The notes under the pieces were generated by a model. It was not told where the DNA came from, did not search any database, and saw only the letters and a program-made list of their open reading frames with translations. A stretch of 64,000 nt of DNA from Pseudovirgaria hyperparasitica (lineage: Eukaryota > Ascomycota > Dothideomycetes > Acrospermales > Acrospermaceae), in assembly GCF_010093815.1 (NCBI RefSeq), contig NW_022985550.1, forward strand, positions 509,074 through 573,073, given 5' to 3'. Position numbers and translations under genes: made by a program. Positions 32,401-44,955 of this stretch are shown here, piece after piece; the stretch's first letter is position 1, and each line of letters opens with the position of its first letter.

Positions 32401-34768
32401 TGGTTGCTTATGTGCAACCGCGACCTCACCCCATTTTCGAACCAGATAAGATTGTCGTTGCCAATCGTTGGGAAACATGAGGCATGTCAAGAGAACTGCT
32501 TCCAGGTAGTACCTACGAGACACATAGACCTCGATTGCATCGTTCTGTTCTCCAAGGCCAAGGAGGATCGCAGCGGCTGGATGGATATCCCCTTTCTCTA
32601 AGAGACGCTGAGTGAAAGCTTGACCGACCTTCTTCTGAGAATCTGCACCCATAGCGCTTAGGGCTAGTAGCATCCAGTCTGAAGAAGACATGGATTCAGA
32701 ACCGATCATAGATGCCATGATGTCTGAGCCATCGTCACCCAGCCACTTGGAAAGTAAAATCGCACTTGCGGATCCGGCCTTGTGACGTGCGACTAAAATC
32801 AGTTAGTAAGTACATCACCGAAAGCGAGCCATGGAGATCTTACGTTGATCACGAATCAGTGCCTCCACCGTGTCATCCCAGCCGAAGACGACAGATATCA
32901 TTTGCTGTCTCATTTCGTCCACTGTTCTCTCAGAGCTGTAGGTAGGCGTCTGGTATGGTACCTCCGATAAGCGTGCTTTCACAAATGGGAAGAGATCAAC
33001 ATGAGTTTGGGGCTCTTCCCGCATCTTTTGGTATTCTCTCCGGAGCGAGGAAGGTTTATACGCGGAAGATGAGGCAGCTGAAGAGGTAGATCTGATAGAT
33101 ATACTCTCGTGACCAGAACGCTTCGAAGAGCCTACAGAAAATATTGTTCCTGTGCTTTCACTCGAAGTGGCCGACAGTCTCGTCGATGAAGGCTTATCAT
33201 ACCTGTATCTCCTCCGAGCGCCACCTGACGATCTTGAACTCATTGACGCTCTGCTTGAGGTTGGACTAAGGGGCCCAACACGATCACGGCGCTCTTCTTC
33301 TAGCTGATCCATTTCTTGAGCTATCCTTTGGAGTGGTGACATTGTACCAGCTTCATTCTCACTACTCGTGGTATCACCATAGGGGGCCGATGCACCCGAA
33401 GTCTCCGATTGGCTTGACAGCTCTGAAGAGGTGTCCTGCGGAATCGGCGGCTGCTGCTGACGCGCCTTGAGCTCATCTATTGAGTTGGGCGGAGAAGGAG
33501 GCGTATTTGCGGGAACATGCTGTACATTCTGTACTAGTTGGGGAGTTCCGTTCGGATTAATGTCATATTGTTGTACCGTATGATTACGACCAAGCGTAAA
33601 CAACGTTGCTGTTGGTCCATAGTTTGTAATTCCCACTATATCAGGGATGGTAGGCACAGTGTCAAATGAGACTCTTTTCGTTCTGACATCCCACGCGTAT
33701 GTTTGGCTATGTTACGTCAGTTGCTTGTTGGCTTGTGGTCTGAGCGTCCCGCGCCCAGTGCCATGGTATGGAAGCCGCGCCGCAACGGGATCTAGGAGAG
33801 GAACTTACCCTTCGGAATACTGTACAATGCGCCCAGTCTTTGACCAGTTGAACCAAACAGGACCACTTTCTCGAACTTCGGTTTTGCAGAGAACGCGAAT
33901 TACACATGGAGGATCTCCTGCATGCGGAGCTTTAGGAACGCTCCAAACTCGTAAATCTCCATCCTGAGTCTGGGTCGCAAGCATCTCCGATTTCTGCCTA
34001 GATGATGATCCGTGCCAAGACAGGCCTATGATGGGTGATGGTGATCTCGGCGTGGTTAGTGTGTGCAGGATGGTAAAAGCGGGCTGAAGGGTGGCAATCA
34101 GGATTGATCCGTTGAGGTATCTAAAACAGTCAGCATCACACGGTGGTACTGCATAATCGTTGACTGATAGGCTTACCCGATAGCGAATGTACGGCAATCC
34201 GCGACCGGTGCCAAAGCAGTGATGGGGTCGAAAATAGTTCGCGCGGACACATGCTCTGACGTCGAGGGCTCAAAGAGTATAACGTTTCCTTGTGAATTGC
34301 CTTGTGGAATTATGAGTTTGAAGTCAAGGCTTTGAGGGGAGAATAGGTCTTACCGAATGCGACGTTGCCGTTACGCATCCATGCCGCCACCCGGATATGC
34401 TCATAGGAGGCGAACCGGGCCACTTCGTCGCCAGTCAAGAGGTCCCATACGATGGCTGTGTTTCCAGTATCGTAGCTCACGACCAAGCGGCCGGCGCCTC
34501 TCTCACTGATGTTGTCAACATATATCCACACGACGTCTTCACGGTGACCTGTGAATCTCCGCTCGATTGCCAATGTATCATGGTGGAGACAGAGGATTAC
34601 GTTTCTTTGGGCGTAGAGGAAGAAGGAAGCTGTCGCAGCGCTCGGTTCAAAGCCGACGTCGTCCTGCTTTGGCGTGATGCTCGGGGCAGGCGGAGGAATT
34701 AGATTTGCCGACTTGTTTGAGCTCCGCGAGGCCGAACGCTGTCGCGAGGACAGAGGAGCAGTCGACAT
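29431..34768 (-). CDS. Large WD40 protein with disordered Ser/Arg- and Pro-rich C-terminus
   Basis: Five exons (34768-34354, 34300-34177, 34120-33809, 33706-32844, 32792-29431; introns of 53, 56, 102 and 51 bp) give 1691 residues. The N-terminal 330 residues contain WD40 strands, including FTGHREDVVWIYV, TAIVWDLLTGDEVARFASYEHIRVAAW, GLSWH and DGDLRVWSV. After a Ser-rich linker comes a helical segment (DLFPFVKARLSEVPYQTPTY, MISVVFGWDDTVEALI, SQKKVGQAFTQRLLEKGDIHPAAAILLGLGEQNDAIEVYVSRRYYLEAVLL) that resembles the TPR-like part of Gemin5-type proteins. The last 900 residues are low-complexity, with RS/SR repeats and poly-Pro. I know it as a conserved Pezizomycotina WD-repeat protein without an assigned role. 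The last intron carries a perfect TACTAAC branch site. Confidence 0.88.
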
Positions 34769-36433
34769 ATCGCCCGGATGATAGCAATTTTATTGAACTG
34801 TCAATCGGGCAACAGTCTTATGGCGAGGGGCATGAAGCCGTGGGGAGGAGATGGCAGTCCGGGAATAGGTCGACGCAGAAGAAGAAGAGGGGATGCCAGC
34901 GAATTCTAATGGAATACCTAGACCTAGTACAGTGAACCCTGGGCAGAGCGCTAGAGACAGGGGAGTTGTGGGTTGCGGAGTGAGGTCTCTCTTGGGGTCC
35001 CGTCAAACGGTACGGCGAATAGTAGGCGGTCTGGGTAAGCCCATAAATTGAGCACTGGGGTACCTGAGTAGAATGGGCACAAGCTGCATGCGCGCGTCCG
35101 GAGAAAATGAGAGGAAGCGAGTACAGAGTAAGAGAGCTGCAGGCGAGTACAAAGAGGAGTAGACGCGGAGGAGAAGGGTGTAGAAGAAAGCAATGGGAAA
35201 GGTAACGGTTGAAGCTCTGTCTGCTCAGGCTGGCGAACAGGGTCCTTGAGGCCGATGAGGTCGAATCAAGAGCCGGCGCTTAGAATGGCAGATCTAGTTT
35301 AAAAGGTGGACAGCCAGCCGCGGATGGCATTGGGGGAACGAGGCAGCATGACTACTGACTAGTCTAAGCCGAGCAGTGGGATTGGGATGATGCCGTCCGG
35401 CACCAGCAGAGATGAGGCGCTCAAACGGCCGGGGTTGCACGGCTCGAGTGAATCAAGCTTGTAGGACTGGCCAACAGTGGCTTGTACATGTGCTCTCGCA
35501 TGCGGTAAAGCGCGGTGGAATTATACAGGCCTTTTCGCCTAGCTCGGCCACACGGCGGAGGGGAATGATAGACGACAATGCGTGGCGAGTGGGAGCAGCG
35601 AATGAAAGCCGAGGCCAAGGTATAATGGTTAGATAATAGAACATTCATTCAATACACGCAGTAACCAGCAGTTGGAGAGAGGTCGCACAGACGAAGGTGC
35701 CTGCATCATCTTTACTGTGGGTTGTTAACGTGGAGTGGAGAGATATATTTGGGGGGGAGGGGGGGAGGGTAGGGGGTTAGGGAGGGATAACTAGGGTGGA
35801 AGTTAAGATGCAGCATGCATGATGGCAGTGAGAATAGCAATAGTAGCAGTAGCAGAGTGGCAGTGATAGAGAGACAGTGACATTTCATGTTAGTTTGTGG
35901 AGAGATTGTGTAGAGATAGACAAGCAGTAAGAAGATGTTAAAGTGTCAAAGGGCAGATAGTGCGTGTTTGGGCGTTTGGTGCTAGAGCAGCAGGACAAGC
36001 GCTCCGGCTCGCGATTGGGCGGATGCGCGTGCCTTCCCGAATCACACATTCACTTTCCAAGGCCCAATCACCAATCACCGTGCGCAGGTCCGTCCCGCAC
36101 AATGACAAGCATCCTTCGGCTCCATCGCGCCTTCCCTCTTCCGTCCGCCCTCCCACAGTCTCTTCTCTGATTGGCCAGATGTCCAACACCCGTCATTACA
36201 TACCAACCTAGCTATACCCTTTCATCATCATACCATTTTCGCACTTGAAGGCAAATCCCAAGCAATTTCCCACGAGGAACTGCTGCAAGTGTGCTGTGCC
36301 TCCCATAGTCTGAGCCTTGCTTTATTTATAGCCCATCGTAAAACAGTTCGATCAATCCAGGCACGCCAGCCTTAATCTCGATTCCTAACATCTCGTCGGT
36401 GGCGCCTCTAGATGCCAGATGCCGATACAAGAA
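34769..36433. other. Intergenic region upstream of the WD40 gene
   Basis: This holds the promoter and long 5' flank of the WD40 gene. A G-rich tract lies near 35749-35790 (GGGGGGGAGGGGGGGAGG). I see no conserved coding sequence on either strand. Confidence 0.5.
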
Positions 36434-36457
36434 CTCACCATCTAACAAGATGGTGAG
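36434..36457. repeat. Perfect short inverted repeat (10-bp stem)
   Basis: CTCACCATCT and AGATGGTGAG flank a 4-base loop AACA. There is no T-run after it, so it is not an obvious Pol III terminator. A symmetrical protein-binding site or a chance hairpin are both possible. Confidence 0.7.
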
Positions 36458-39228
36458 AGGTGTTCGGGTCTCACGGTGGTAAAATCATCAGGCCAAGTAT
36501 CGACATGTACCAGCACTGCACGGCGTCCCATCACTCAGCATTGTGATCCACTGCCTTCCATGCTCTCCAACACTCCAGTTGGCCGCCTGCAAACCGACCG
36601 CCAGTCTCACACATTGCTACTACGCATGCGCATGACGTCCCGCCAGTGTTGCGCGAGTTTTGACAGGCTGGGGTTCGACATGCTGAAATGCATCACTCGG
36701 CCATTCGGGCTGCTCTGTTCAACATTCGCTTGCGACCTCCTTGCACTCTGCTGCTTCGAGAATCCTGTGTCGGCATTGCGCAGGATCCATCGGTCACTTG
36801 ACCTGGCTCTTTGAGCGTCCTCGCAATGTGACTGGGCGTCGATGGCGATATGTTGATATTAGCACCGGATCAAAACACGAAAGCCCTGACCATCACCGTG
36901 TCACAGCTACATAAGTATATCCATCCAAGACTGTTGGGACAGCCACGACACGTGCCCTAATACTGGCCTTGCATCTTGCAGCATCCTCCACGTCGTGTGC
37001 ACGCCTTTTACTACTTCTAGCAACGCCTCGTTGCCTCGCTGTGGCAATGTTGGGCAGCTGCCAGAAATAGCTTCCTCAATAGTGCGGACAAAGCATCGTC
37101 AAGCTGCTCGTCAAGTAGACTGTACAACAAACGCTTAGATAGCTGCAGCATGCTGGTCGATTGGCCACGACATGTCCGACTCGTCCTGTCGGCGACTCAT
37201 GCAACCATCAGGTGAGAATATAGCAAGCTTTCACTTCGACCCTTGCACGAAGCACCGGACCCTGGACATATAAACCTAATCTGTATCTATCTCGACAATT
37301 TGCCGGTTCCTTATATTATACAGGACAGGACAGGACAGGACACAGGACAGGACCACTTCTTTTATTTGTCAAAGGACCCATACATAGTACAGTCATTGTT
37401 ACAATTTTGCTCTTTCAATTGCAAACGGCACCAGCACGAACTCCCGTCATCTTCACAATTCAATCACATCCTTCGTCACAGTCGAACCGAGAGCATGGCG
37501 CAGCAGTCCCTGCACTGCAGCTACTCATGCTTTCCCCTCACCATTTGAACAACACAGCATATCGACACCACGTCTCTGGTCCGAGTCCCACCATTCACAC
37601 ACGACCCAAGCCGCAGTTCACCGTCGTTTTTCCTCCCTCTTCTCCCCCGTAATCATCAATGTAACACTAAAATCCGAGCGGAACGCACGTTGCAGATCAT
37701 TGCGCTGGGTTGCGGGTGTTGCGCGCTTCCAGTACCATATTACTCTCCCTCGTCCCGTCCAACCGCCCGCAGGACCAACCGCACCAGCAAGGATATGCCC
37801 CCAAGGACAACACCTCTACGCCGCTGTCTTCTCCTTTCGCCCTGGTCAACCATTTTTATCACCTTCTCCTTCCCTCTCTCTCTCTCTCTTTCTCTCGCCG
37901 CGTCTGTCTCTATCTAAGCGCTGTCAATCAACAATTAACGCTGCCCAGATGACAGAACCGCGCAGCCCTGCAATACTGACGTCGCCTTCTCCAGTTATTT
38001 TTTTAAACTCCTTGTTGTAGTTTGCCTGAAACTGGCCTGCGCCTCGCCCGACTGCATGAGCATGAGCATGAACATGACTCATGAGCAAGGAAGAACCACG
38101 ACAGCAAACACAAAAGGGACGGTCCGCTATTTTCATTATTCTCGACAAGCCTGCGGCTGGTACCAGGAAAGTGCTCGAGTAAGTAGTTCGTGTGTGTGTG
38201 TTTTGCGCAGGTCGGTCTGCATCTGCATCTGCATCCGCATCCGTGTATATGTCTGTGTGTGTGTGTGATTGCGACCGCGCAAATCCGAATCACATCGTGA
38301 TCCATCCAGCCATCCCCCGCCATCTCGCTTACGCCAGCAGCACTAAACCCGTTGCTGGTCGACGTAATATGTATTTGACTTTTCGTTGCTGTCGATTCCT
38401 CATACCGTTACCGTTCGCGCGATCACCATCAATCCATTCCCGACTTTCATCCGCGCATCTGTCAACCGTTTAGCCCCATCTATTATGTCGCTGCTTCCCC
38501 CTCCAAGCCGTCCCGGGCTCGCTCTTTCCCCGTAGCGTCGCCGCTTCCCGCCAACTCACAACAATACAACCTACCGTTCCATAGAACCCTTCGCTTGTTT
38601 CGGCTGGATCCCCGTCTTACATCGTCACCTCACCACTGCCTTCCTTCTCTGGAGACCCTGTGTATATATTCTCCGATCTGAGCTGCTGGCAAGTGCGACC
38701 ACCGCGGACAATATATCCTAATGTAACAGTAGCAGTGCCCGTCGCGTCGCGTGGCGCGCGAAGACAGTGCTAAATTGAAAGAAAAAAAGCCTGTCATGGC
38801 CTTGGCAAGCCCATCCCTATTACCATGGGATGGATGATAAGCAGAGAAAACCAAGGCAAGGTAAGCAGACTAAGATAACTGTAATGAGTAAGTATGTAGT
38901 TGAGTCGTCGACACATACACACTCTCTCTCTCTCTCCGCGGCCCGCTCGCTGTCTAGCCCTAGCAGCCCCTCCCTTACCTGACCTGACCGTGTGCCCGGT
39001 TTTATCACACTTTCTCAATCACAGATAGCCGATATGATGTGATGGAGGCTTGTGATTGCGGTGTTTGGGCTGCATGTTCGTGGGTCGCGGTTGTGATGGT
39101 GGTGGTGGTGATCTTGGGTCATCATGGTGGTGGTGGTGCTACTGTATTTGGGTATTGCGGTGGGGGCGGGAACTCGGAGCTTCGTCGGTGGTGTGGTGTG
39201 GTGTAGATGGAGCTGGTAACTGTAGTGA
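36458..39228. other. Gene-poor region with short tandem repeats
   Basis: No gene is supported in 2.8 kb. It has a CAGGA array (about 37321-37353), CT runs (about 37873-37900), (TG) runs (about 38190-38200 and 38254-38270), a CATGAG repeat (about 38053-38085) and GTGGTG/TGGTGG repeats (about 39090-39140). Open frames here are mostly translations of these repeats. Confidence 0.55.
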
Positions 39229-39309
39229 CAGGACATTGGTCTGGGGACACAGGTCCGGAGTTCAACCACGGCCGGGAGGACAGTAGAGTGTCCCGAGATT
39301 AATGTCCTG
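39229..39309. repeat. Imperfect 22-bp inverted repeat at the edge of an AT-rich block
   Basis: The arm at 39229-39250 (CAGGACATTGGTCTGGGGACAC) and the reverse complement of 39288-39309 differ at three positions. The 37-bp loop contains CCGGAGTTCAACCACGGCCGG. The repeat stands at the sharp change from GC-balanced to AT-rich sequence. It could be the end of an old insertion or a structured RNA; neither is proved. Confidence 0.7.
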
Positions 39310-39319
39310 TTTAGTACTT

Positions 39320-40690
39320 ACTGCAGGTAATATGGCTAGACTCGTATCGATCAGTCTGGCGATGCGTCTTTGTGACATGTTGGATACAGCACAGAAGATC
39401 TTGGTCGCGGCAAGGATACTTACTGCCCATGATCGAATATTAAATTGTATATAAGTCTGTTTCTTAACATTTGCTCTATTGCTATATGTCTCTGTCTATG
39501 GATTTGGATCTATTATCTCTAGCCATCTTACATCATACTCTAGTGTTTGGTTAATACATGTTGACTATTATACGCATAGATATATACATTGTCATCTACG
39601 AGTCCTTGCATACGAATTGATATATTATAACGTCTTTGTCAGGTACCTTCACTATCTAGCACTTTATTGTTTCTTTACATAGGCATCTATTAGCGAAATA
39701 ATCTCATAACATAGAACATGGTAATTAAGCTATAGATCGTCTATATGTTTAGTTACATGGTAGTACCAAGATTGCTTTGCTTATCTAGGTAGTACTTCCT
39801 TGTTCTTACTAACTACTAAAGTATAGACTCCTTCGTTATACTAATAGTAGCATTATCGTAGTTGTACTCGCTACCTTATAGTCTTTACTTAATATGGAAA
39901 AAATTCCCATCGTTCGCTTTTACAACTCTAGTAGAGATTTTTAGGCATAGACACTTTTTCAAAGATAATTCTATTGTTTACCTCTCCGTAGAGCTACTTA
40001 AGTAAACGTTCGATACCTATACAGATAGATTTATACTATGAGATACGATAGACTAAAAGCGTTTCATCGGTACACGAAATGTCCCGATTGATGCCTTTAG
40101 GTATAGCTACACATAGCCTATATATAGGAGTTCGGTACAAAGCGCGGTAAAGTCTTACCCTTAATCAAGAGACACACGATACCGCTGTTGTATTTGGACT
40201 TTACGGAGCAGACATAATAACCAAATGGTTTGATATATGGTATATAGCTAAGCATTTTATAATCTTACTAAGTAGGCTACCTTAATACTATGAATACTAA
40301 ATAAGAATCTACTTGCGGAGTTATCAATCAGCTATTAGACTTTCTATATATGTAAGATATAAAGTTAGACTAGAGCACTTCTACTTATCTATTAGGGTAA
40401 GTCTAAGAAGAGCATACCTCTTATTCTTCTTGCTAGATAGGCGATCTAGTATATAGTGAGCGTTATAAAGTACATAAGCCAACGAAATCTATGCCGGTCA
40501 CCTAATATCTCTATACTTTCTGCTTAATTCTTCTTCTCTACCTTTAGATCTACTACATTTAACTCCTGTATCTCTGTGCCTCTATTGATATGTCTATCTT
40601 GTTCTCTTAGTAATCCATTTATAAGTGAGTGAGTATCTATGATCTACTAATAGACACACTTCCTAGTAGGTACAAAAGAACGGAGACGTC
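39320..40690. mobile_element. AT-rich decayed repeat block, RIP-like, family not assigned
   Basis: About 1.4 kb is AT-rich, full of TATA/TAGA words and lacks long open frames, in sharp contrast to its flanks. This is the usual look of a transposable element inactivated by RIP in an ascomycete. I cannot assign a family from what remains. It is treated as a fossil and clearly carries many breaks. Confidence 0.55.
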
Positions 40691-41406
40691 TCATAGTCGA
40701 ATCAGTCAGTCTGTCCGTCACTCAACATTCCTTTAGTCCCTGATGAGACGTATAAGACTTCACAAACATTGAGATTTAGCTTGACGGCACGTATAATGCA
40801 GACTTATTGAAACTAGTGCGAAAATCTTCGTCTGGAGGGAAATACTTCACATGCAAGGACATTTTTGAGTTGATCTGCGTCTTTGCTTGACTGCATAGAG
40901 TGCTATGGCCCGTTTCTTAGAAGATAGTACGCTAGAGTGAATTACAAGCGGTGACGTTGAGACTGGCCGTGAGCAGTGGATGACGACATTGTTTGCGTCA
41001 GTAATCATACCGATCGCGGCAGAGCGAGATGGGGCGTTATTAGACGGTGAGGAAGGGGCAGGAGGGAGAAGATGTACCGTGTGTTGTGCTTGAGGATGAA
41101 GACATACGGTTGAAAATGAAGAGCGTACGCATGTGGTCCGCAAAGACTGAGATCAGTCCACGTGCGTGGAAGCACCTTTTCGGTGAATACCTTCGTCTTT
41201 GGTGCTTGAAGTCCCGCCCGCTGACCCCTCACATCTGGTAGACATTCTTCGATGCGCCTCTCTGGTCAGTGCATGCCCGTGCAAGTAAGGATGGAGGAGA
41301 TGGCAGGCAGATACAGTCCCCAGAGTACTTCTTCATGGTCAAATCGTTCGTTCTATCTAAACTTATTAACCGTACTAGCCAAGTCTCTCATTTGTAGCGA
41401 GTCGCG
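40691..41406. other. Spacer downstream of the kinase gene
   Basis: There is no convincing gene here. Small frames on both strands overlap each other without family features. Confidence 0.45.
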
Positions 41407-42237
41407 TCATGACTCTTGGGAAACGGCGACCTCAATCGCATCTAAGACCTGTGATGAAGTCTCAAAATGGCCCATCCAGCATTTTTCGATCACATCGCCA
41501 AGCATAATGTCAGCGGTAGGTGGGAAGATGTCTTGTCGAAAAAGAGCCTCGATAGAATCGCTGTCCTCAATATCTTCATACACCAGCGTACCAGTCGAGA
41601 TTTCATACAGCAGACTTCCAATAGCAAACGTTTCTGTAGCAGCGGTTACGTCCCATCGGTCTGCGACGTTCTGTTTCCAGTAACGGGACTCCGGGAGAAC
41701 GCTAGCTGACAGATCGCCCAGCGCAGACCCAGCAAAGTCGTGCAACAACAAAGACAGATCATCGGCAACAAGTATGTTTTTGGCACTCACGTCGCCTTGC
41801 AGGACACCCTTGGAATGGATATACACCAGGCTGCTCACGGCCGCTCTCGCCCAGCGCATCCTCATGGACGAATCAATCTCCCCCTTTCGCGTCCTCAGAT
41901 ACGTCCGGAGGCTTCCGTTCTTCATATAAGGGAATATAAGCCCTTCGGCGGAGATCTCGAGACAAGGCAGAATCCCTTCATGGGAGCCGAGATGCCGGTA
42001 TATTTCCGCCTCGCGCGATATAAGCATGGCTGAATCCTCTTCCAGGTATCTCATTCTCTCTGTCGTCTTTTCGTCACAGCCCTCGCAAGAGAACAATGAC
42101 GGAGATTTGAGCACGGTGCGGCCATCTTCGGACAGGTGGACTCTCGAATTACATCCTCGTTCTGGAAGATCTAGCCGATGAGTACCGGTGGGGCGAACCA
42201 CGATCGGTAGGCCTTTGTTCGATTGACCTATAGACAT
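41407..42237 (-). CDS. Protein kinase-like protein with altered catalytic motifs
   Basis: A single exon gives 276 residues from the ATG at 42237 (MSIGQSNKG); the frame upstream reaches only a TTG. The beta-3 lysine is in TVLKSP, the alpha-C glutamate in REAEIYRHLG, and the hinge reads LIFPYMKNGSLRTYL. The catalytic loop is VLQGDVSAKNILV, so the usual His of HRD (or of fungal HGD) is Gln, while the catalytic Asp and the Asn remain. DFG reads DFAG, keeping the metal Asp. The C-lobe has FAIGSLLYEISTG and the C-terminal helix is present. This is the short fungal accessory kinase type, often found near transposons. It may be active or a pseudokinase. It stands alone between two AT-rich blocks. Confidence 0.82.
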   Translation of the reverse strand: MSIGQSNKGLPIVVRPTGTHRLDLPERGCNSRVHLSEDGRTVLKSPSLFSCEGCDEKTTERMRYLEEDSAMLISREAEIYRHLGSHEGILPCLEISAEGLIFPYMKNGSLRTYLRTRKGEIDSSMRMRWARAAVSSLVYIHSKGVLQGDVSAKNILVADDLSLLLHDFAGSALGDLSASVLPESRYWKQNVADRWDVTAATETFAIGSLLYEISTGTLVYEDIEDSDSIEALFRQDIFPPTADIMLGDVIEKCWMGHFETSSQVLDAIEVAVSQES

Positions 42238-43320
42238 TGTGGATGAAGGCGTTGAGGTACCTATTGATTTAGTACGTGGAAGTTGAATCCATAAAGCGTT
42301 GAACAAGTCTCAACAGGAAAGCCATACCACTTGATACGCCGCACTAATCCGCACTGAGTCTAGCGTAACAACTCCCTACTCAAGTATGTAATGATTTAAC
42401 GACCAAGAGACGGGCATACAATGACACATTGATACCGTCGCTATAAGACCTACCTGGACTAAGGTTATTTGTGGTACAGGATATTACCTAAACCATGATA
42501 TAGCTAGAAACAATTACTAGTAACATAATACTACTAGAGACAGACTACTCATAACATAATATTACTAGAAACAAGGTATCATTAAAAACACGTATTTACC
42601 AGAGATACAATAATGCTAAAAACACGCTGTTCTTAAGCCAAGGTCCCTGTAGTCTAGTAACACATATATATAGTTGTATGTAACCTCTTGATCGACGCCT
42701 AATCTGCATTACATCTAGTTGATACTTAAGGCTAACCCATCCGAAGAAGAAGTACAGATATAGGACTATTATTAGTTTCTGACCTTTTCATGCTATGGTA
42801 CATTTACTACTACGGCCACACTAGCCTAAGCTACAACAACGCATGACAAGTACCAACCCTATCGCAAGACTAATTCCACCAACAACAACAACAACAACAA
42901 CAACAATAAGATCAACCCAGAACCACCAACAGCCCTAACACATACAGAGTCGAAACCACCCCCGCAGGCAGCTACGACTTCGAATTCCTCATCTTTCAAA
43001 GCTTCATTTTAGTACAGCATATCACGTTCACACTTCACTACCACCCTCATGTCCTACTCCCCCTTAACCGCACGTACACAAACACCCTACCAATACAAAG
43101 TCCACCACCAACCCCACACATACTCTCAATACGAATCTGAGACCTTCCAGCCAAGGGTTATCATCTCAAGACCTTGCGTATCTCAAACGCCATACTAAAA
43201 CGAGAGCGGTAGATCTTATTCAGACAGATATCGACATTGGGTTGTACGTAGGATAGTAACCGACGACTTCTATTCTATCGTCATGCAAAACGCCATCTAA
43301 TTTCCCCATCTTCAAACATG
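42238..43320. other. AT-rich gene-free region
   Basis: The region is AT-rich from about 42330 to 42850, with recurring ACTAG and AACA words but no open frame of note. A (CAA)n run lies at about 42885-42907. It is probably decayed repeat DNA; no ends or family are visible. Confidence 0.5.
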
Positions 43321-43621
43321 TGTTTCAAAAGCTACGGAAAAGGACTGTTAGTGAGCGACGATGACACGATATAGGTAGGGGGAAATAATGCGAGAGAGTA
43401 AAACACAACCGGAAATCCAAACAACCCTCCAAAACACTCTCACGCACACAATAAATTACATACACTGCTATATTATAACAAGCCACCTTACCACCACCTG
43501 CCTTGACTACCATACCAGACCAGAACAATAAAACTCCTAGATTTTTCTCCGATAAACAACTTAGCACGAGAAGCAGCACCAGTCCAATGATCCCACCCTG
43601 AGTTAGTAACATACACATCCT

Positions 43622-43665
<44 letters not shown>

Positions 43666-44807
43666 CTAGTAGAACCCCCCTTTTCGATCGAAAAAACAAC
43701 AACAACAACAATACCGATTCTCGACCTTTGGGACTCATGACCATCTAAATTCCAAAATAAAAGAAAATACGAAACGACGTAACCTCTCACGATAAATTGC
43801 AGAGAATTAACCCCCCCCCCCAAAAAAAAAAAAAGAAAGAAAGAATTATATTACCTCCAAATCTCTGCCCTCTAGCTCTACGCCCCCCAAATCCCGACTT
43901 CATCTAAGAACAAATATCCGATAACCCAAGCCAAAACATTCCACGTGTAGAAAGAACGGTAGTCAGCAGTCAGCAGTCAGTAGTCAAGTCGCAGCAGTAA
44001 GTATCCTTACCATCCAGACTTTTAGATTCCTAAATTTGTCAATTCGCAGATTCGCAGGTTTAACAGATTCGCAGGTTTACAGATTCGCAGATTTACAGAT
44101 TCGCAGGTTTACAGATTCGCAAGTTTAACAGATTCATCAATCCACCCAATTAAACATGAAACGCATTCATCGCCAGACACGTTATATCACAGCGTTACAC
44201 CACATATATTATATCAATATCATCCCATCTACACACAACTCACCTACTCACCATCAACCTTTCAACATGCCCATACATACCTACCTACCTACCTCTCTAC
44301 CCATACATCAACCCCACCCATCCGAACCCACGCATCCATCACAATCTACGAGGGGAACAGTAGCCCTACTTTCAGACCGGTAAACCGTATACAGCAAGGC
44401 AGATTGCAAAGTGTACAATTACAGTCCAAGGGAGGAGGAGGCGGGGAACATTAGTCTGTGCTGTGGACACATTCTGCTGTCTGAATTGTGTCTGGATTGG
44501 CTTTGGCTTTGGAAAATGACTGGGTGGGTCGGTGGAAGGATATTGGGCTGCTGTTTGACATGGAAAGTAGGATAAAGTGATTGATAGATAGAGGCTACAA
44601 TGTTGCGAGGAGTTGGTGGAAAAATGTTGGAAGAATGGATATTGATTGAACTCATTCTGAGTTGGGGAAGAGGAAGATCGGTAACGTGTTAGTTCTACTT
44701 TCGATTATATTCTTCTGTTTCTATCTTCAAAAGGCTATAGATTGAACTGTTAGCTTACGAGGATTAATCGTACGATTCACATATATGGAAAGTGGTACGA
44801 GTTATTG
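43321..44807. repeat. Gene-free region with simple and short tandem repeats
   Basis: It contains (AC)n at about 43626-43662, (AAC)n near 43694-43712, a C-run followed by an A-run (43810-43835), an AGTCAGC array (about 43960-43985), a 15-17-bp array (44045-44135) and CTAC repeats (about 44280-44300). No conserved gene is seen. Confidence 0.6.
44045..44135. repeat. Tandem array of a 15-17-bp unit
   Basis: About six units of the form CAGATTCGCAGGTTTA(A) lie head to tail with small length changes. It has no coding role that I can see. Confidence 0.85.
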
Positions 44808-44955
44808 CAGTTGGGTACCGGTGAAAGAAGTAAATGCTCTTTGCAGACGTTGGTCTTTTCAGCTGGGTACCGGTGAATAGAGTAATGCTGGTCGCAGAGT
44901 TTGGTCTTCCAGCTGGGTTCTGGTGAATAGAGGAATGCTGGTTGCAGAATTTGAT
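44808..44955. repeat. Three tandem copies of a ~50-bp unit
   Basis: Copies start at about 44808, 44860 and 44910, each with CAG(T/C)TGGGT.C.GGTGAA and a later GCAGA(C/G).TTGGTCTT block. Divergence between copies is modest. The minus-strand frame through them (44764-44976) is probably incidental. Confidence 0.85.

Noticed and set aside
36434-36480. Hairpin plus GTTCGGGTCTC as a tRNA or Pol III gene
   Set aside because: The hairpin is perfect, but no cloverleaf and no T-run terminator follow.
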